DNA from: an uncultured Clostridia bacterium
GTDB lineage: Bacteria; Bacillota; Clostridia; Lachnospirales; CAG-274
Direction of reading: 5' to 3'
NCBI GenBank assembly: GCA_947630725.1
Contig: CANRIS010000002.1
Span: 124,001-188,000 of the forward strand
DNA: 64,000 nt
Part shown: piece by piece, positions 8,961-18,715 of the stretch
Layout of the letters: each line of letters opens with the position of its first letter
Numbering within the stretch: position 1 is the first letter of the stretch
Program-made: the position numbers and the translations under genes
Notes under the pieces: generated by a model
The model's database searches: none
What the model was told of the DNA's origin: nothing
Seen by the model: the letters and a program-made list of their open reading frames with translations, nothing else

Positions 8961-10541
8961 TTACGCCTCAGCCTCGGCTTTGTCGTCCGCATCGGCTTTA
9001 TCGTCTTTATCGTCTTTGTCGTCTGCCTCGGCTTTATCGTCTTTATCGTCTTTGTCGGCTTTATCGGCGTTGTTATCCTGCGTTGTTTTCTCCGTGACGG
9101 CCTCGCTCCGATTTTCGGCAGGTTCGCCGCCTGCAGCCTTGTCGGTTTCGTTTCCGCCGACCGTCTCTTTTGTTGTATCCTCTCCGTCAGCCTCGGCAGC
9201 CGTTGTATCGGCTGCGCCTTCTTCCGGCACACCCTCGTTTTCTTCCGTATCCGCAGGCTCCCCGGCGCTTTCGTCCTCGGTAGTTTTATCGTCTCTGCGG
9301 TTTCTTATCTCGGATATGACAGTCCTTATGCCCCTTGCCTTTACCTCCGTAATAAAGGCCTCCTTTGACGCCGCTATCAGCGCCCGTGAGTTTCCGCTGT
9401 AGAGCAGCAGCTTGTCCACGTCCTGCGTGACTGTGTGAGACAGCACCTTTGCGCCGTGTCTGTTGAATGCATCGAAGGTTCTTCCCGTTTTTACAACGAC
9501 CGTGCCGCCGCTGCCGGGATAAAGCCCGTCAATGTGTTTTTCCATAACGGTTTTGAAAAGTTCCTTCCCTCTAAGGTCATACATAACAAGGGTGTTTTCT
9601 TCTTCGGTCTTTTCAAGGTTCAGCTTTTTTTCTCCCAGCCCCAGTACAAAAAGATTCTTCCCCACGGTAGTCATTGCGCTTACGCTGTTGGTGAGGGTCT
9701 TTGACCAGTTTTCGCTGCATTTTACACTGTTGTTTTCGGCGTTCAGCGAAACGCATACCATCTCCGAATCCGAAAGGCCTATGAGTTCGTTGCCTTTCAT
9801 AAACCTTATAATGCCCATTATCTGTCCGTCCCTTACGAGAGAGGCTATCATTTCTTCCTCCTCTTCGGGGCTTGTGTCCACAGTGGTATCCTGCTTAAGA
9901 TTGTAGAAAACTATTCTTGTTTCAAGCTCCGTATAGCCCGTATAGACGTAGGCTATGGCAAGAAACCTTCCGTCATCCGAAATGTCGCAGCCCACAGGGA
10001 ACCCCTCCTCAATGGGATTTTTAGCCATAAAGGAGGCAAATCCGCTTTCGGTATATGTGTTTATTGTATATTCGCTCTCCGTCTCGGTAATAAGCACCGA
10101 TGCTCCCCTTTTGTTTACGCCGAAGGTCACTATATCCGCATCGGCGTTTATTTTGTAGAGGTTGCCGCCCGTGTTGTATACGGCAAAAACGCTGCCACCC
10201 GATTCGGTGACTCCCAGAATGTCCTCGTCACCCTGAATCACGGGAGCCATCATTGTATATGTATCCTGCCATTGTATGACAGAGCCCTTTTTGTTCATAA
10301 ATATGACTCCGTCCTTTGTGACAAAATATATGCCGTCGTCTGTGGTATAAAAATCAGCCTTGTCGGCCTGCTCATATCCTATGGAGGATATAGTCTTTCC
10401 TATGGTGCTGCCGCCTGCCGAGCTGAAATAGCCCTGATAGAGCCTTATAAGTATGAATATGACGACAAGCGCCCCTATTATGGCTGCCGCCCGTTTTATT
10501 AAAATTTTTCTGTTTTCGTTCGGATTGTTGTTTTCGTCCAT
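8961..10541 (-). CDS. Membrane-anchored beta-propeller-like protein (DUF5711-like) with acidic low-complexity tail
   Basis: Single N-terminal TM, large extracytoplasmic domain, C-terminal DDKDDKAEADDKDDKDDK tail. Confidence 0.6.
   Translation of the reverse strand: MDENNNPNENRKILIKRAAAIIGALVVIFILIRLYQGYFSSAGGSTIGKTISSIGYEQADKADFYTTDDGIYFVTKDGVIFMNKKGSVIQWQDTYTMMAPVIQGDEDILGVTESGGSVFAVYNTGGNLYKINADADIVTFGVNKRGASVLITETESEYTINTYTESGFASFMAKNPIEEGFPVGCDISDDGRFLAIAYVYTGYTELETRIVFYNLKQDTTVDTSPEEEEEMIASLVRDGQIMGIIRFMKGNELIGLSDSEMVCVSLNAENNSVKCSENWSKTLTNSVSAMTTVGKNLFVLGLGEKKLNLEKTEEENTLVMYDLRGKELFKTVMEKHIDGLYPGSGGTVVVKTGRTFDAFNRHGAKVLSHTVTQDVDKLLLYSGNSRALIAASKEAFITEVKARGIRTVISEIRNRRDDKTTEDESAGEPADTEENEGVPEEGAADTTAAEADGEDTTKETVGGNETDKAAGGEPAENRSEAVTEKTTQDNNADKADKDDKDDKAEADDKDDKDDKADADDKAEAEA
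8992..9057. repeat. Direct repeat within the coding tail
   Basis: 30-nt identical unit tcggctttatcgtctttatcgtctttgtcg at 8992-9021 and 9028-9057 (36-nt period). Confidence 0.85.
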
Positions 10542-10600
10542 TTCGTCCTCTTTTTATACAGGCGTCACAGGGCGCCGCAAAAATTCGTCTGTGGTGTGGA

Positions 10601-11650
10601 TTATGACCGTGACTGCGGCAGTTTATTCCGCAGCGTACGATTTCTTTTTTTGTGGATACTTTGCATTTCTCTCATATAATTATATACTATAAGTAAAATA
10701 TTTAAAAGACCCAAAATGCCAAAAAAGGGATAAATTTTGTCAACTATTCCCGAAAATCCCAAAAGAGAGCATAAATATCCCGCGGCAAGCACAAATATTT
10801 TCCCTCCGGGAACATCCGCCATTTCGGAAAGAGCAAAATAATTTCCCACAGCAGTGGTAAACACGGCGGCAAAAAGCGCCGCTGCGCATATGCCGTAAAG
10901 TATCCCTCCCCCATATCTGCCCGTAAGCGTCAGAATGGGGAGTTCTCCTCCCTCCGTAGGATTATAGTATAACACAAGAGTATAAAAAAGGCAAACCCCA
11001 AAAATCAGCATAAGGAGACTTCCGAAAAGACCTGCCATAAGCCTTACGCCTTTTTTTGCAAGGTCGTCTCCGAACGGGAACATAACGGCTGTCAGCGACA
11101 ATATGTTGTAGGATACATACAATACCCCCGATATCATAGCCTTCGGCAGGCTGCCGTCTCCCGTCTGATCCGCCCTTCGTCCGCCCGAAAGACAAACGGA
11201 GGCTGCGCAGACAATGCCAAGGACTATCAGCAGAGGCGTGAGAGCCGAGCTTGTGCCGAGAAGTCTTTCCTTTCCTCCGACAGCGCATATATAAAGCAAT
11301 ATGCAGAATATAAGTCCCCCATACTCCTTCTTTATGCCTATCGTTTCTTCTCCCATAGCTTCAGCAGCCGCTGTCATAGAGGCAAAAAGCACAAACATAA
11401 AACAAAAATTCAGCGCCATAACCACCCTGCCCCATTCAAGCGCCGAAAAAGCGTCCTTTGAGCTGTTTTCGCCAACAATGCGGAATATCATACACCCAAG
11501 AACAAAATACAGCGCAAAAGCTGCAGCCAAGCCCCATATGCCTGTTTTGCCGAATCTTCCGAAAAACTGCCACAGCTCCCTGCCCGATGCAAAGCCCGCG
11601 CCTATGACTACTCCGGCATATACAAAGCCAAGTCCTATTCCCTTTTTCAT
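10601..11650 (-). CDS. YkvI-like multi-pass membrane protein
   Basis: MKKGIGLGFVYAGVVIGAGFASGRELWQFF start plus about 10 TM segments. Confidence 0.7.
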   Translation of the reverse strand: MKKGIGLGFVYAGVVIGAGFASGRELWQFFGRFGKTGIWGLAAAFALYFVLGCMIFRIVGENSSKDAFSALEWGRVVMALNFCFMFVLFASMTAAAEAMGEETIGIKKEYGGLIFCILLYICAVGGKERLLGTSSALTPLLIVLGIVCAASVCLSGGRRADQTGDGSLPKAMISGVLYVSYNILSLTAVMFPFGDDLAKKGVRLMAGLFGSLLMLIFGVCLFYTLVLYYNPTEGGELPILTLTGRYGGGILYGICAAALFAAVFTTAVGNYFALSEMADVPGGKIFVLAAGYLCSLLGFSGIVDKIYPFFGILGLLNILLIVYNYMREMQSIHKKRNRTLRNKLPQSRS

Positions 11651-11829
11651 AATTTCTCCGAAAATGTCTTTGTATAAGGCTATTCGCAAGCCCTATATTT
11701 TATGAATACCCTTAAAACGCAGAAAAATACCGCCTGCGGATATTTGATTTAAAATAAAAAATTAAAAAAAGCCTCCCACCGCAATATACATAATATATGC
11801 GATAAGAGACTATATTTTATTCGGGGTAA

Positions 11830-12918
11830 TTATCCGAGAACATAAACATTTACGTTTTTTCTGCCGTAGTTAACGGCCTCGTTGTATGAATTGAAGCAAA
11901 GGTCTATTTTGTTGCCCTTTATTGCTCCGCCCGTATCAGCAGCAATACAGTAGCCGTAACCCTCAACATAGAGGTTTGTTCCCAAGGGTATAACTCTGGG
12001 ATCTACCGCAACAACACCGTACTGCGCCCTTATTCCGCTGGCAGTAATGCCGTATCCCGGCATACCGGGGCTTTTGCCCGTGCAGGCATAGTCTATTGAA
12101 TATGCCGATGAATTCATAACAAGCTGCCTTATGACATTTCCGCCTGCGGCCGCAGCGGGAACATAGGGAGATTCAAACACAGGTTCAACGACCTTTTCTT
12201 CCTTTGTGCCTATCTCAACGACCCTGTTTATAGGCGCTTCGATCGTCTTTTCGCTGAGTACCTCTGTGGAAACGGCTGCTCCGTCCTCATAATTTACTCT
12301 CACGACAACCTCCTTGCTGCCGTTTACGCCCTCGGTCAGCACATTGGTGACGCCCTTTTCAAGCTCGGGGTTCTCGACTGTCTCAGTCTCAAAGCTCTGA
12401 TCGACTATCTTTGTTTCTACCTTGCTGTAGCCCGAAACAACGGGAATAACGTTGACTGCGTTATAAGCCTGAGAGGAGCTGCAGCCCTCTCCGAGAGTAT
12501 AGTTTATGCCCTTTTCTTCCTTAAGGAGCGAAAGAGCCTCTCCTATGGTATTGACATTCATATAGATAGAATAAGTTTCTTTGTCATCAATAAGAAAAAT
12601 AACGTCCTCGCCTCTTTTTATATTGATAACCATACCCTGTTCAAGATTGTCATCAAGGCTGCATTTGAGAATATCAATATCGCCAAGAGTTATGCCCTGC
12701 TCCTCAAACAGCTCGCCCACCGTTTCGGTATCGGTCGTATATACTCTTGTTCCGAAAATGTTGTCCTGTACGACAACGGTATACTTTCCGTTTTTGACCT
12801 CTTCCTCCTCGGCGGCCTTTGTTATTGAAGAAAACATAAACATTATGCCGAGTACCAGAAGTCCATAAACCAAAAACTTAAGTGTCCTTTTTTCTTTTCC
12901 TGTTGCAAAACTAATCAT
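11830..12918 (-). CDS. YabE-like cell-wall protein (DUF348, G5, 3D domains)
   Basis: DUF348-like repeats, G5-like KVETKIVDQSFETETVENPELEKG, C-terminal 3D domain TASGIRAQYGVVAVDPRVIPLGTNLYVEGYGYCIAADTGGAIKGNKIDLCF; SD aaggagg upstream of ATG at 12918. Confidence 0.9.
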   Translation of the reverse strand: MISFATGKEKRTLKFLVYGLLVLGIMFMFSSITKAAEEEEVKNGKYTVVVQDNIFGTRVYTTDTETVGELFEEQGITLGDIDILKCSLDDNLEQGMVINIKRGEDVIFLIDDKETYSIYMNVNTIGEALSLLKEEKGINYTLGEGCSSSQAYNAVNVIPVVSGYSKVETKIVDQSFETETVENPELEKGVTNVLTEGVNGSKEVVVRVNYEDGAAVSTEVLSEKTIEAPINRVVEIGTKEEKVVEPVFESPYVPAAAAGGNVIRQLVMNSSAYSIDYACTGKSPGMPGYGITASGIRAQYGVVAVDPRVIPLGTNLYVEGYGYCIAADTGGAIKGNKIDLCFNSYNEAVNYGRKNVNVYVLG

Positions 12919-13226
12919 TAATATAATCCTCCTTCCGGACAAGAAAAACAGAATTTTTCTCAAAGGCGGGTTTTCGCCCTGCCTCTTTGTCCTTCGATTG
13001 GGAAATCAATAATATATGAATTATTGTTTCCTAAAATTAACGGATCTTATACATATCCATTAATTTTTTCATCGTTAGTTTTAAATTTCATGATTAAAAT
13101 ATTAAGAAATTACCGATCAAAAATATGAAACCGATCGGTCTTTCCTTTAAATTTTGCAGCCTGAATCCAAATTTCCTTTTCCTTGGATCAACAGTTACAG
13201 GAACTATATTAACACATTCGTAACAA

Positions 13227-14003
13227 TTATGCAACAATTATTTTTTTGCCGAAAAGCCTGAGCGCAGAATCTCGAGTTATTTTTTCAACTTTTTCGGGTG
13301 AAATTTGTTTAATTTCACTAATTTTATCCACTATATATCTCAAATTTTGTGAATCATTACGGCGACCTCTCAAAGGCACGGGAGATAAATATGGCGAATC
13401 CGTCTCTATGAGAATGGACTCTATGGGTATGTTTCTTACCACTTCAACGCCTTTTTTTGCGTTTTTGAAGGTTATCATTCCGCCTATGCCGATGAAAAAT
13501 CCCATCTCTATATATTCGAGAGCCATTTGGGTATGTCCGCTGTAGCTGTGGATAACCCCCTGCCTTACATTGCTTTCCTTTATCATATCAAATGTCTCTG
13601 CGGCGGCCTCTCTCGAATGTATTATAACAGGCAGACCTGTCTCGTCCGCCAGACATAGCTGCCTGCGAAAGGCTTTTCGCTGAACCTCCCTGTCGCAGAA
13701 GTCATAGTGATAGTCAAGCCCTATCTCTCCTATCGCCACACACTTTGCATCGGAGGACAGCCTCTTAAGCTCGTTATAGCTTTCATCGTTCATTTCGTCC
13801 GCACTGTGAGGATGTATACCGACAGCAGCATAGAGGTTGTCCCATTTTTTGCTCATATCGAGCCCAAAGCGGGAGGATCTCATGTCACAGCCTGCATTCA
13901 CGATATATTCAACATTCCCATCACGAAAAAGAGAAGAAATCAATTCTTCTCTGTCATCGTCGAATCTTTCATCGTCATAGTGCGCATGGGTTTCAAAAAA
14001 CAT
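13227..14003 (-). CDS. tatD: TatD family hydrolase
   Basis: MFFETHAHYDDERF, GEIGLDYHYDF, PVIIHSREA, LIETDSPYLSP motifs; start just after metG stop. Confidence 0.93.
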   Translation of the reverse strand: MFFETHAHYDDERFDDDREELISSLFRDGNVEYIVNAGCDMRSSRFGLDMSKKWDNLYAAVGIHPHSADEMNDESYNELKRLSSDAKCVAIGEIGLDYHYDFCDREVQRKAFRRQLCLADETGLPVIIHSREAAAETFDMIKESNVRQGVIHSYSGHTQMALEYIEMGFFIGIGGMITFKNAKKGVEVVRNIPIESILIETDSPYLSPVPLRGRRNDSQNLRYIVDKISEIKQISPEKVEKITRDSALRLFGKKIIVA

Positions 14004-14004
14004 A

Positions 14005-15999
14005 TCAGGATATTTCGGCTCCGTCAGGTATGTCACCGACACTGACAAGCGAAAGCCTGTCCCCTTTTGATGCCGCAAGAAGCATACCCTGTGAAAGCAC
14101 GCCCCTGAGCTTTACGGCCTTGAGATTTGTCACAACAACTACCTTTTTGCCTACCATTTCATCGGGGGAATACCATTTGGCTATTCCCGAAACTATCTGC
14201 CTTACCTCGTCCCCTATTCTGACCTGAGATACAAGCAGCTTGTCGGAATTTTCGACCTTTTTGCATTCAAGAACAAGCCCGACCTTAAGCTCGACCTTTG
14301 AAAAGTCATCGATAGTGATCTCCTTTTCGGCCTTGTCGTCATCGGCATTTTTGTCTGATTTTTTGTCTGATTTTTTCTCGGCTTTTCTCTCCGCCTTTTC
14401 TGCCTTTTCAGCCTTCTCCTTCTTTTCTGCCACCGTCTTTTCTATGTCAAGCAGCTCTTTCTTTACGTCTATTCTCGGAAAAACAGCGTCCCCCTTTGCA
14501 ACACGGATTCCCTCGGGTGTAAGCCCAAAACTGTGAACGCTGTCCCACTTTGTAAGCTCTCCCTCGGTTATGCCGAGCTGTGAAAAGCACTTTGACGGTG
14601 TTTCGGGCATAGCGGGCTCTATGAGTATTGAGATTATCCTCAGTCCCTCTGCAAGAGTATAGAGAACTCCCCCAAGCTCATCCTTCCTGCTTTCGTCCTT
14701 TGCAAGTATCCACGGAGTAGTTTCGTCAATATATTTGTTAAGACGTCTTATAAACGCCCATATTTCGCCGAGCGCGTCCGAAAACAGCATATCGTCATAG
14801 TATTTTTCGGTTTTTTCAACTGTTTTTTCGGCGAAAGCCTTTATTTCATCGTTAAGTGGCGTATCCGCTCCCTTTCCGGGCAGTATTCCTCCGAAATATC
14901 TCTCTATCATACCCACCGTTCTGGACAAGAGGTTTCCAAAATCGTTGGCAAGATCCGAGTTTATTCTGCCTATAAGGGCTTCGTTTGTAAAGTTTCCGTC
15001 CTGACCGAAGGCTATCTCTCTCAGAAGGAAGTATCTGACTGCATCTACACCGTATCTCTTGCACAGCTCAACGGGATCCACAACGTTTCCCTTTGATTTG
15101 CTCATCTTGCCTCCGTCTATAATAAGCCAGCCGTGGCCGAAAACCTTCTTCGGGAGAGGAAGATCCAGCGCCATAAGTATAGCGGGCCATATGATCGTGT
15201 GAAAACGCACTATTTCCTTTCCCACAACGTGAACGTCAGCAGGCCAGTATTTTTCAAAGTCGCTTTCATCGTCCGAACCGTAGCCGAGAGCCGTAATGTA
15301 GTTTGAAAGAGCGTCGATCCAGACATAGACTATGTGACCCTCGTCAAAATCCACAGGCACGCCCCACTTGAAGGATGTCCTCGATACGCAGAGATCCGTG
15401 AGTCCGGGTTTCAGAAAGTTGTTTATCATTTCGTTTCGTCTTGAAGCAGGCTCCAGAAATTCGGGGTGCTCTTCAAGCAGCTTTATTATTCTGTCGCCGT
15501 ATTTTGAAAGCCTGAAAAAATAGCTTTCCTCCTTTACCTTTTCAACGGGTCTGCCGCAGTCGGGGCATTTTCCGTCAACAAGATCCTTTTCGGTAAAAAA
15601 TGATTCGCAGGGCGTACAATAAAGCCCCTCATATTTGTCCTTGTATATTTCGCCCTTGTCATACAGAGCCTTGAATATTTTCTGGACGCTCTTTATGTGA
15701 TAGTCGTCCGTAGTCCTTATATATCTGTCATAGCTTATGTTCATAAGCTTCCAAAGCTCTTTTACAGACTTTACAATATCGTCAACATAGGCCTTCGGCG
15801 TCACTCCGTGTTCCTTGGCTATCCTCTCGATCTTCTGACCGTGCTCGTCCGTTCCCGTAAGGAACATAACGTCATAGCCCCTCAGCCTTTTATACCTTGC
15901 CATGGCGTCTGTAGCCACCGTGCAGTAGGAATGTCCTATGTGAAGCTTGTCGCTCGGATAATAAATAGGCGTTGTAATGTAAAATTTTTCCTTATTCAC
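14005..15999 (-). CDS. metG: Methionyl-tRNA synthetase with C-terminal tRNA-binding domain
   Basis: FYITTPIYYPSDKLHIGHSY, FLTGTDEHGQK, KMSKSKGN; C-terminal DFSKVELKVGLVLECKKVENSDKLLVSQV. Confidence 0.97.
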   Translation of the reverse strand: MNKEKFYITTPIYYPSDKLHIGHSYCTVATDAMARYKRLRGYDVMFLTGTDEHGQKIERIAKEHGVTPKAYVDDIVKSVKELWKLMNISYDRYIRTTDDYHIKSVQKIFKALYDKGEIYKDKYEGLYCTPCESFFTEKDLVDGKCPDCGRPVEKVKEESYFFRLSKYGDRIIKLLEEHPEFLEPASRRNEMINNFLKPGLTDLCVSRTSFKWGVPVDFDEGHIVYVWIDALSNYITALGYGSDDESDFEKYWPADVHVVGKEIVRFHTIIWPAILMALDLPLPKKVFGHGWLIIDGGKMSKSKGNVVDPVELCKRYGVDAVRYFLLREIAFGQDGNFTNEALIGRINSDLANDFGNLLSRTVGMIERYFGGILPGKGADTPLNDEIKAFAEKTVEKTEKYYDDMLFSDALGEIWAFIRRLNKYIDETTPWILAKDESRKDELGGVLYTLAEGLRIISILIEPAMPETPSKCFSQLGITEGELTKWDSVHSFGLTPEGIRVAKGDAVFPRIDVKKELLDIEKTVAEKKEKAEKAEKAERKAEKKSDKKSDKNADDDKAEKEITIDDFSKVELKVGLVLECKKVENSDKLLVSQVRIGDEVRQIVSGIAKWYSPDEMVGKKVVVVTNLKAVKLRGVLSQGMLLAASKGDRLSLVSVGDIPDGAEIS

Positions 16000-16072
16000 A
16001 AAATCTTCACTCCTTTTTTATTTTTATGGCTGAATATTAAGTATGTCGGCATCCGTCATAAAGTATTGGGCG

Positions 16073-16207
16073 GCGTACTTTTGCCTGCGGCAAAAGTACG
16101 CTCCTGCTGCCGCAGGCAGCAGGAGCAGCTCCGAACCGACTTTGTCGGTTCGGAGCGCCGCCCCCTTGCGGCTCCGCCTTTGGGAGGGAGCGCCGAAGGC
16201 AGCTCCC
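16073..16207. repeat. String of adjacent perfect or near-perfect hairpins upstream of metG
   Basis: gcgtacttttgcc-tgc-ggcaaaagtacgc; ctcctgctgcc-gca-ggcagcaggag; gctccgaaccgac-ttt-gtcggttcggagc; gggagcgcc-gaa-ggc(a)gctccc. Confidence 0.85.
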
Positions 16208-16314
16208 GTACAAAGGTGTGAGCGCACAATTATGTGACAGCCGTATACTGCAAAACAGCCATTCTATTTTTCATTTCTGTCTATTATATATTTTTTTATC
16301 CCATAAATCAACCG

Positions 16315-16740
16315 CTATTTTAAATCGTCCTCGTGCAGTTCGCCGTCAGCAATCTGCCTGAGAGTGATATGACCGAAAAATTCCTCCGTAAGCTCCTTGT
16401 ATTTTCTCCACATAGGCAGAGTAGGACATATAGCCGCCCTTTCGCATTTGTTTTCTCCGTCCTCAAGACAGGCGACAGGGCTCAGAGTCTCATCGGCAGC
16501 CCTGAGTATCTCGGCAGCCGTATACTCTTCGGGCGACCGAGCCAGCCTGTAGCCGCCTCCCTTGCCTCTTATTCCCACCAAAAGACCGTTTTTGACCAGC
16601 CGTTTTACAATAGCTTCAAGATATTTTTCCGAGATATTCTGATTCTTGGCTATTTCCTTCAGAGTGACATACTTTTCCATGTCGTATCCGCAAAGCTCCG
16701 TCATAACTCTCAGAGCATATCTTCCTCTTGTAGAAATCAT
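16315..16740 (-). CDS. Rrf2 family transcriptional regulator
   Basis: MISTRGRYALRVMTELCGY, ISEKYLEAIVKRLVKNGLLVGIRGKGGGYRLAR, CERAAICPTLPMW; upstream TTGAAC-17-TATTAT. Confidence 0.92.
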   Translation of the reverse strand: MISTRGRYALRVMTELCGYDMEKYVTLKEIAKNQNISEKYLEAIVKRLVKNGLLVGIRGKGGGYRLARSPEEYTAAEILRAADETLSPVACLEDGENKCERAAICPTLPMWRKYKELTEEFFGHITLRQIADGELHEDDLK

Positions 16741-16932
16741 ATTAAACCCCACCGTTTCAAATTGATATAGGCAAATACCTTCCTTTGCCGTAATACATAA
16801 TACCACAAAAAACCTACCTGTTCAAGATGTTTTGTGATGTTGTCTCCACATAAATGTCAGAAGGGAGCGGCAGTCCCCTGTCGGGATTTCCGCTCCCCTC
16901 TGTTATTTTCAGCTATGTCCCATACACAGGGA

Positions 16933-18678
16933 TCAATGCTTCATTATTTTGCTTCTGTCAACATATGTGGTATGGAGCAGCTTATGAGCCCTCGGACTTC
17001 CGGGGTTTCCGAAATATTCGTCATAAAGCTGTTTCATAACGGGGCTTTCGTGAGATTTTCTGATTTTCAGGCTCTTGTCGGCGTCATAGAGTACCTTCGA
17101 GCGCAGACCCTTAAGATCCGTATAGTTTCTTACGCTGTCGCTCTGGACAGGCTGTCCGCCGCCGTTTATGCAGCCTCCGGGACAGGCCATTATCTCTACG
17201 AAGTCATATTCTCTTTCGCCCGACTTTATGCCCTCTATTATTTTTCTTGCGTTTGCAAGTCCCGATGCAACGGCAACCCTCACGCTCTTGTCGCCTATCT
17301 TATATACGGCCTCTTTGATGTCGTCGGTACCTCTGACCTCCTTGAAGTCCACCTTCTTTATGCTCTTGTCGAGAGTTGCTGCAGCCGTACGCAGAGCCGC
17401 CTCCATAACTCCTCCCGTGGCACCGAAAATAACTCCGCCGCCGCTGGCAATCTCAAATGGATCGTCAAAATCCTCATCGGCTATGTCACTGAACACTATG
17501 CCTGCGCCCTTTATCATCTTTGCAAGCTCTCTTGTCGTGAGCGATACGTCCACATCGGGATACCCCATAGCCTGCTGTTCTTCCCTCGTGACCTCAAATT
17601 TCTTTGCCGTACAGGGAATTATGCTGACAACAAACAGGTCCTTGGGAGAAATGCCGTTTTTCTGACAATAATAGGTTTTGAGTACAGCGCCGAACATCTG
17701 CTGAGGAGACTTGCAGGTAGAAAGATTGGGCATCATTTCGGGATAATAATGCTCCACAAACTTTACCCATCCGGGACAGCACGATGTAAACATAGGCAGC
17801 TTGCCTCTGCCCCCTACTCTTTCAATAAACTCGTGAGCCTCCTCCATAATCGTGAGATCGGCAGTTACATTCATATTGAATACCTTGTCCACTCCCAGCC
17901 TTCTTACAGAGGCTGCCATTTTGCCCTCCACGTCCGTGCCGACAGGCATATTGAAGCACTCTCCGAGAGTAGCTCTTATAGACGGAGCGGTAAAGAAAAC
18001 CACCTTTTTATTGGGATCCGAAATAGCCTCCCACACCTCGTCTATCTGGCTTTTTTCGTTCAGAGCGCCTACGGGACAGGCTACTATGCACTGACCACAG
18101 CCTACACAGGGCGAATCGTCAAGACTTTTTTCAAAGGCGCAGCCAACGTGAACGCCGTATCCTCTGTTTATAGGCCCTATAACGGACACCGACTGTACGT
18201 TTTTGCACGCTGCGACACATCTCATACACTGTATGCATTTGCTGTTGTCTCTTACTATATAAGGAGACTTGTCGTCAATGGGATAAAATTCGTCCTCTCC
18301 CTTAAAACGATCCTCGTCTACTCCATAGTCGAAGGACAGCTTCTGAAGTTCGCAGTTGTTTCCCCTCACGCAGGAGAGGCATTTTTTGTGATGGCTCGAA
18401 AGTATAAGCTCTATTGTGGTCTTTCTCGATGCTCTTACCTTAGCAGTGTTTGTAAACACCTCCATACCCTCCTCGACAGGGTATACACAGCTTGCCACAA
18501 GGCCGTTTCTTCCCTTTATTTCCACAACGCATACACGACAGGCGCCTATGCAGTTTACGTCCTTAAGATAGCACAATGACGGTATCTCTATATGCAGCTT
18601 TTTTGCAGCCTGTAATATAGTAGAACCGGCAGGTACCGTTACGGGAATATTATTTATTTTTAAATTTACCGTATCCAT
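16933..18678 (-). CDS. hydA: [FeFe] hydrogenase catalytic subunit (NAD(P)-linked HydA type)
   Basis: N-terminal 2Fe-2S, HHKKCLSCVRGNNC, two 4Fe-4S motifs, H-cluster motifs TSCCPGW, IPCTAKKFE, MACPGGCINGGGQP. Confidence 0.95.
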   Translation of the reverse strand: MDTVNLKINNIPVTVPAGSTILQAAKKLHIEIPSLCYLKDVNCIGACRVCVVEIKGRNGLVASCVYPVEEGMEVFTNTAKVRASRKTTIELILSSHHKKCLSCVRGNNCELQKLSFDYGVDEDRFKGEDEFYPIDDKSPYIVRDNSKCIQCMRCVAACKNVQSVSVIGPINRGYGVHVGCAFEKSLDDSPCVGCGQCIVACPVGALNEKSQIDEVWEAISDPNKKVVFFTAPSIRATLGECFNMPVGTDVEGKMAASVRRLGVDKVFNMNVTADLTIMEEAHEFIERVGGRGKLPMFTSCCPGWVKFVEHYYPEMMPNLSTCKSPQQMFGAVLKTYYCQKNGISPKDLFVVSIIPCTAKKFEVTREEQQAMGYPDVDVSLTTRELAKMIKGAGIVFSDIADEDFDDPFEIASGGGVIFGATGGVMEAALRTAAATLDKSIKKVDFKEVRGTDDIKEAVYKIGDKSVRVAVASGLANARKIIEGIKSGEREYDFVEIMACPGGCINGGGQPVQSDSVRNYTDLKGLRSKVLYDADKSLKIRKSHESPVMKQLYDEYFGNPGSPRAHKLLHTTYVDRSKIMKH

Positions 18679-18715
18679 AAATTACCTCCTTATACCGATC
18701 TTCGGCCGATCGGCA

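Noticed and set aside
12919-13226. ydaO/yuaA c-di-AMP riboswitch before the YabE gene
   Set aside because: Could not find the conserved core; kept only as an unassigned structured leader.
16073-16207. T-box or SAM riboswitch upstream of metG
   Set aside because: No T-box (AGGGUGGnACCGCG) or S-box core visible; structure is serial simple hairpins.
15697-16221. Overlapping ORFs in the metG leader
   Set aside because: They run through the hairpin string and antisense to metG; no SD or domain.
16834-18579. Plus-strand ORF of 581 aa
   Set aside because: Fully antisense to hydA with its complete H-cluster motifs; no recognisable domain. Codon-bias artefact.
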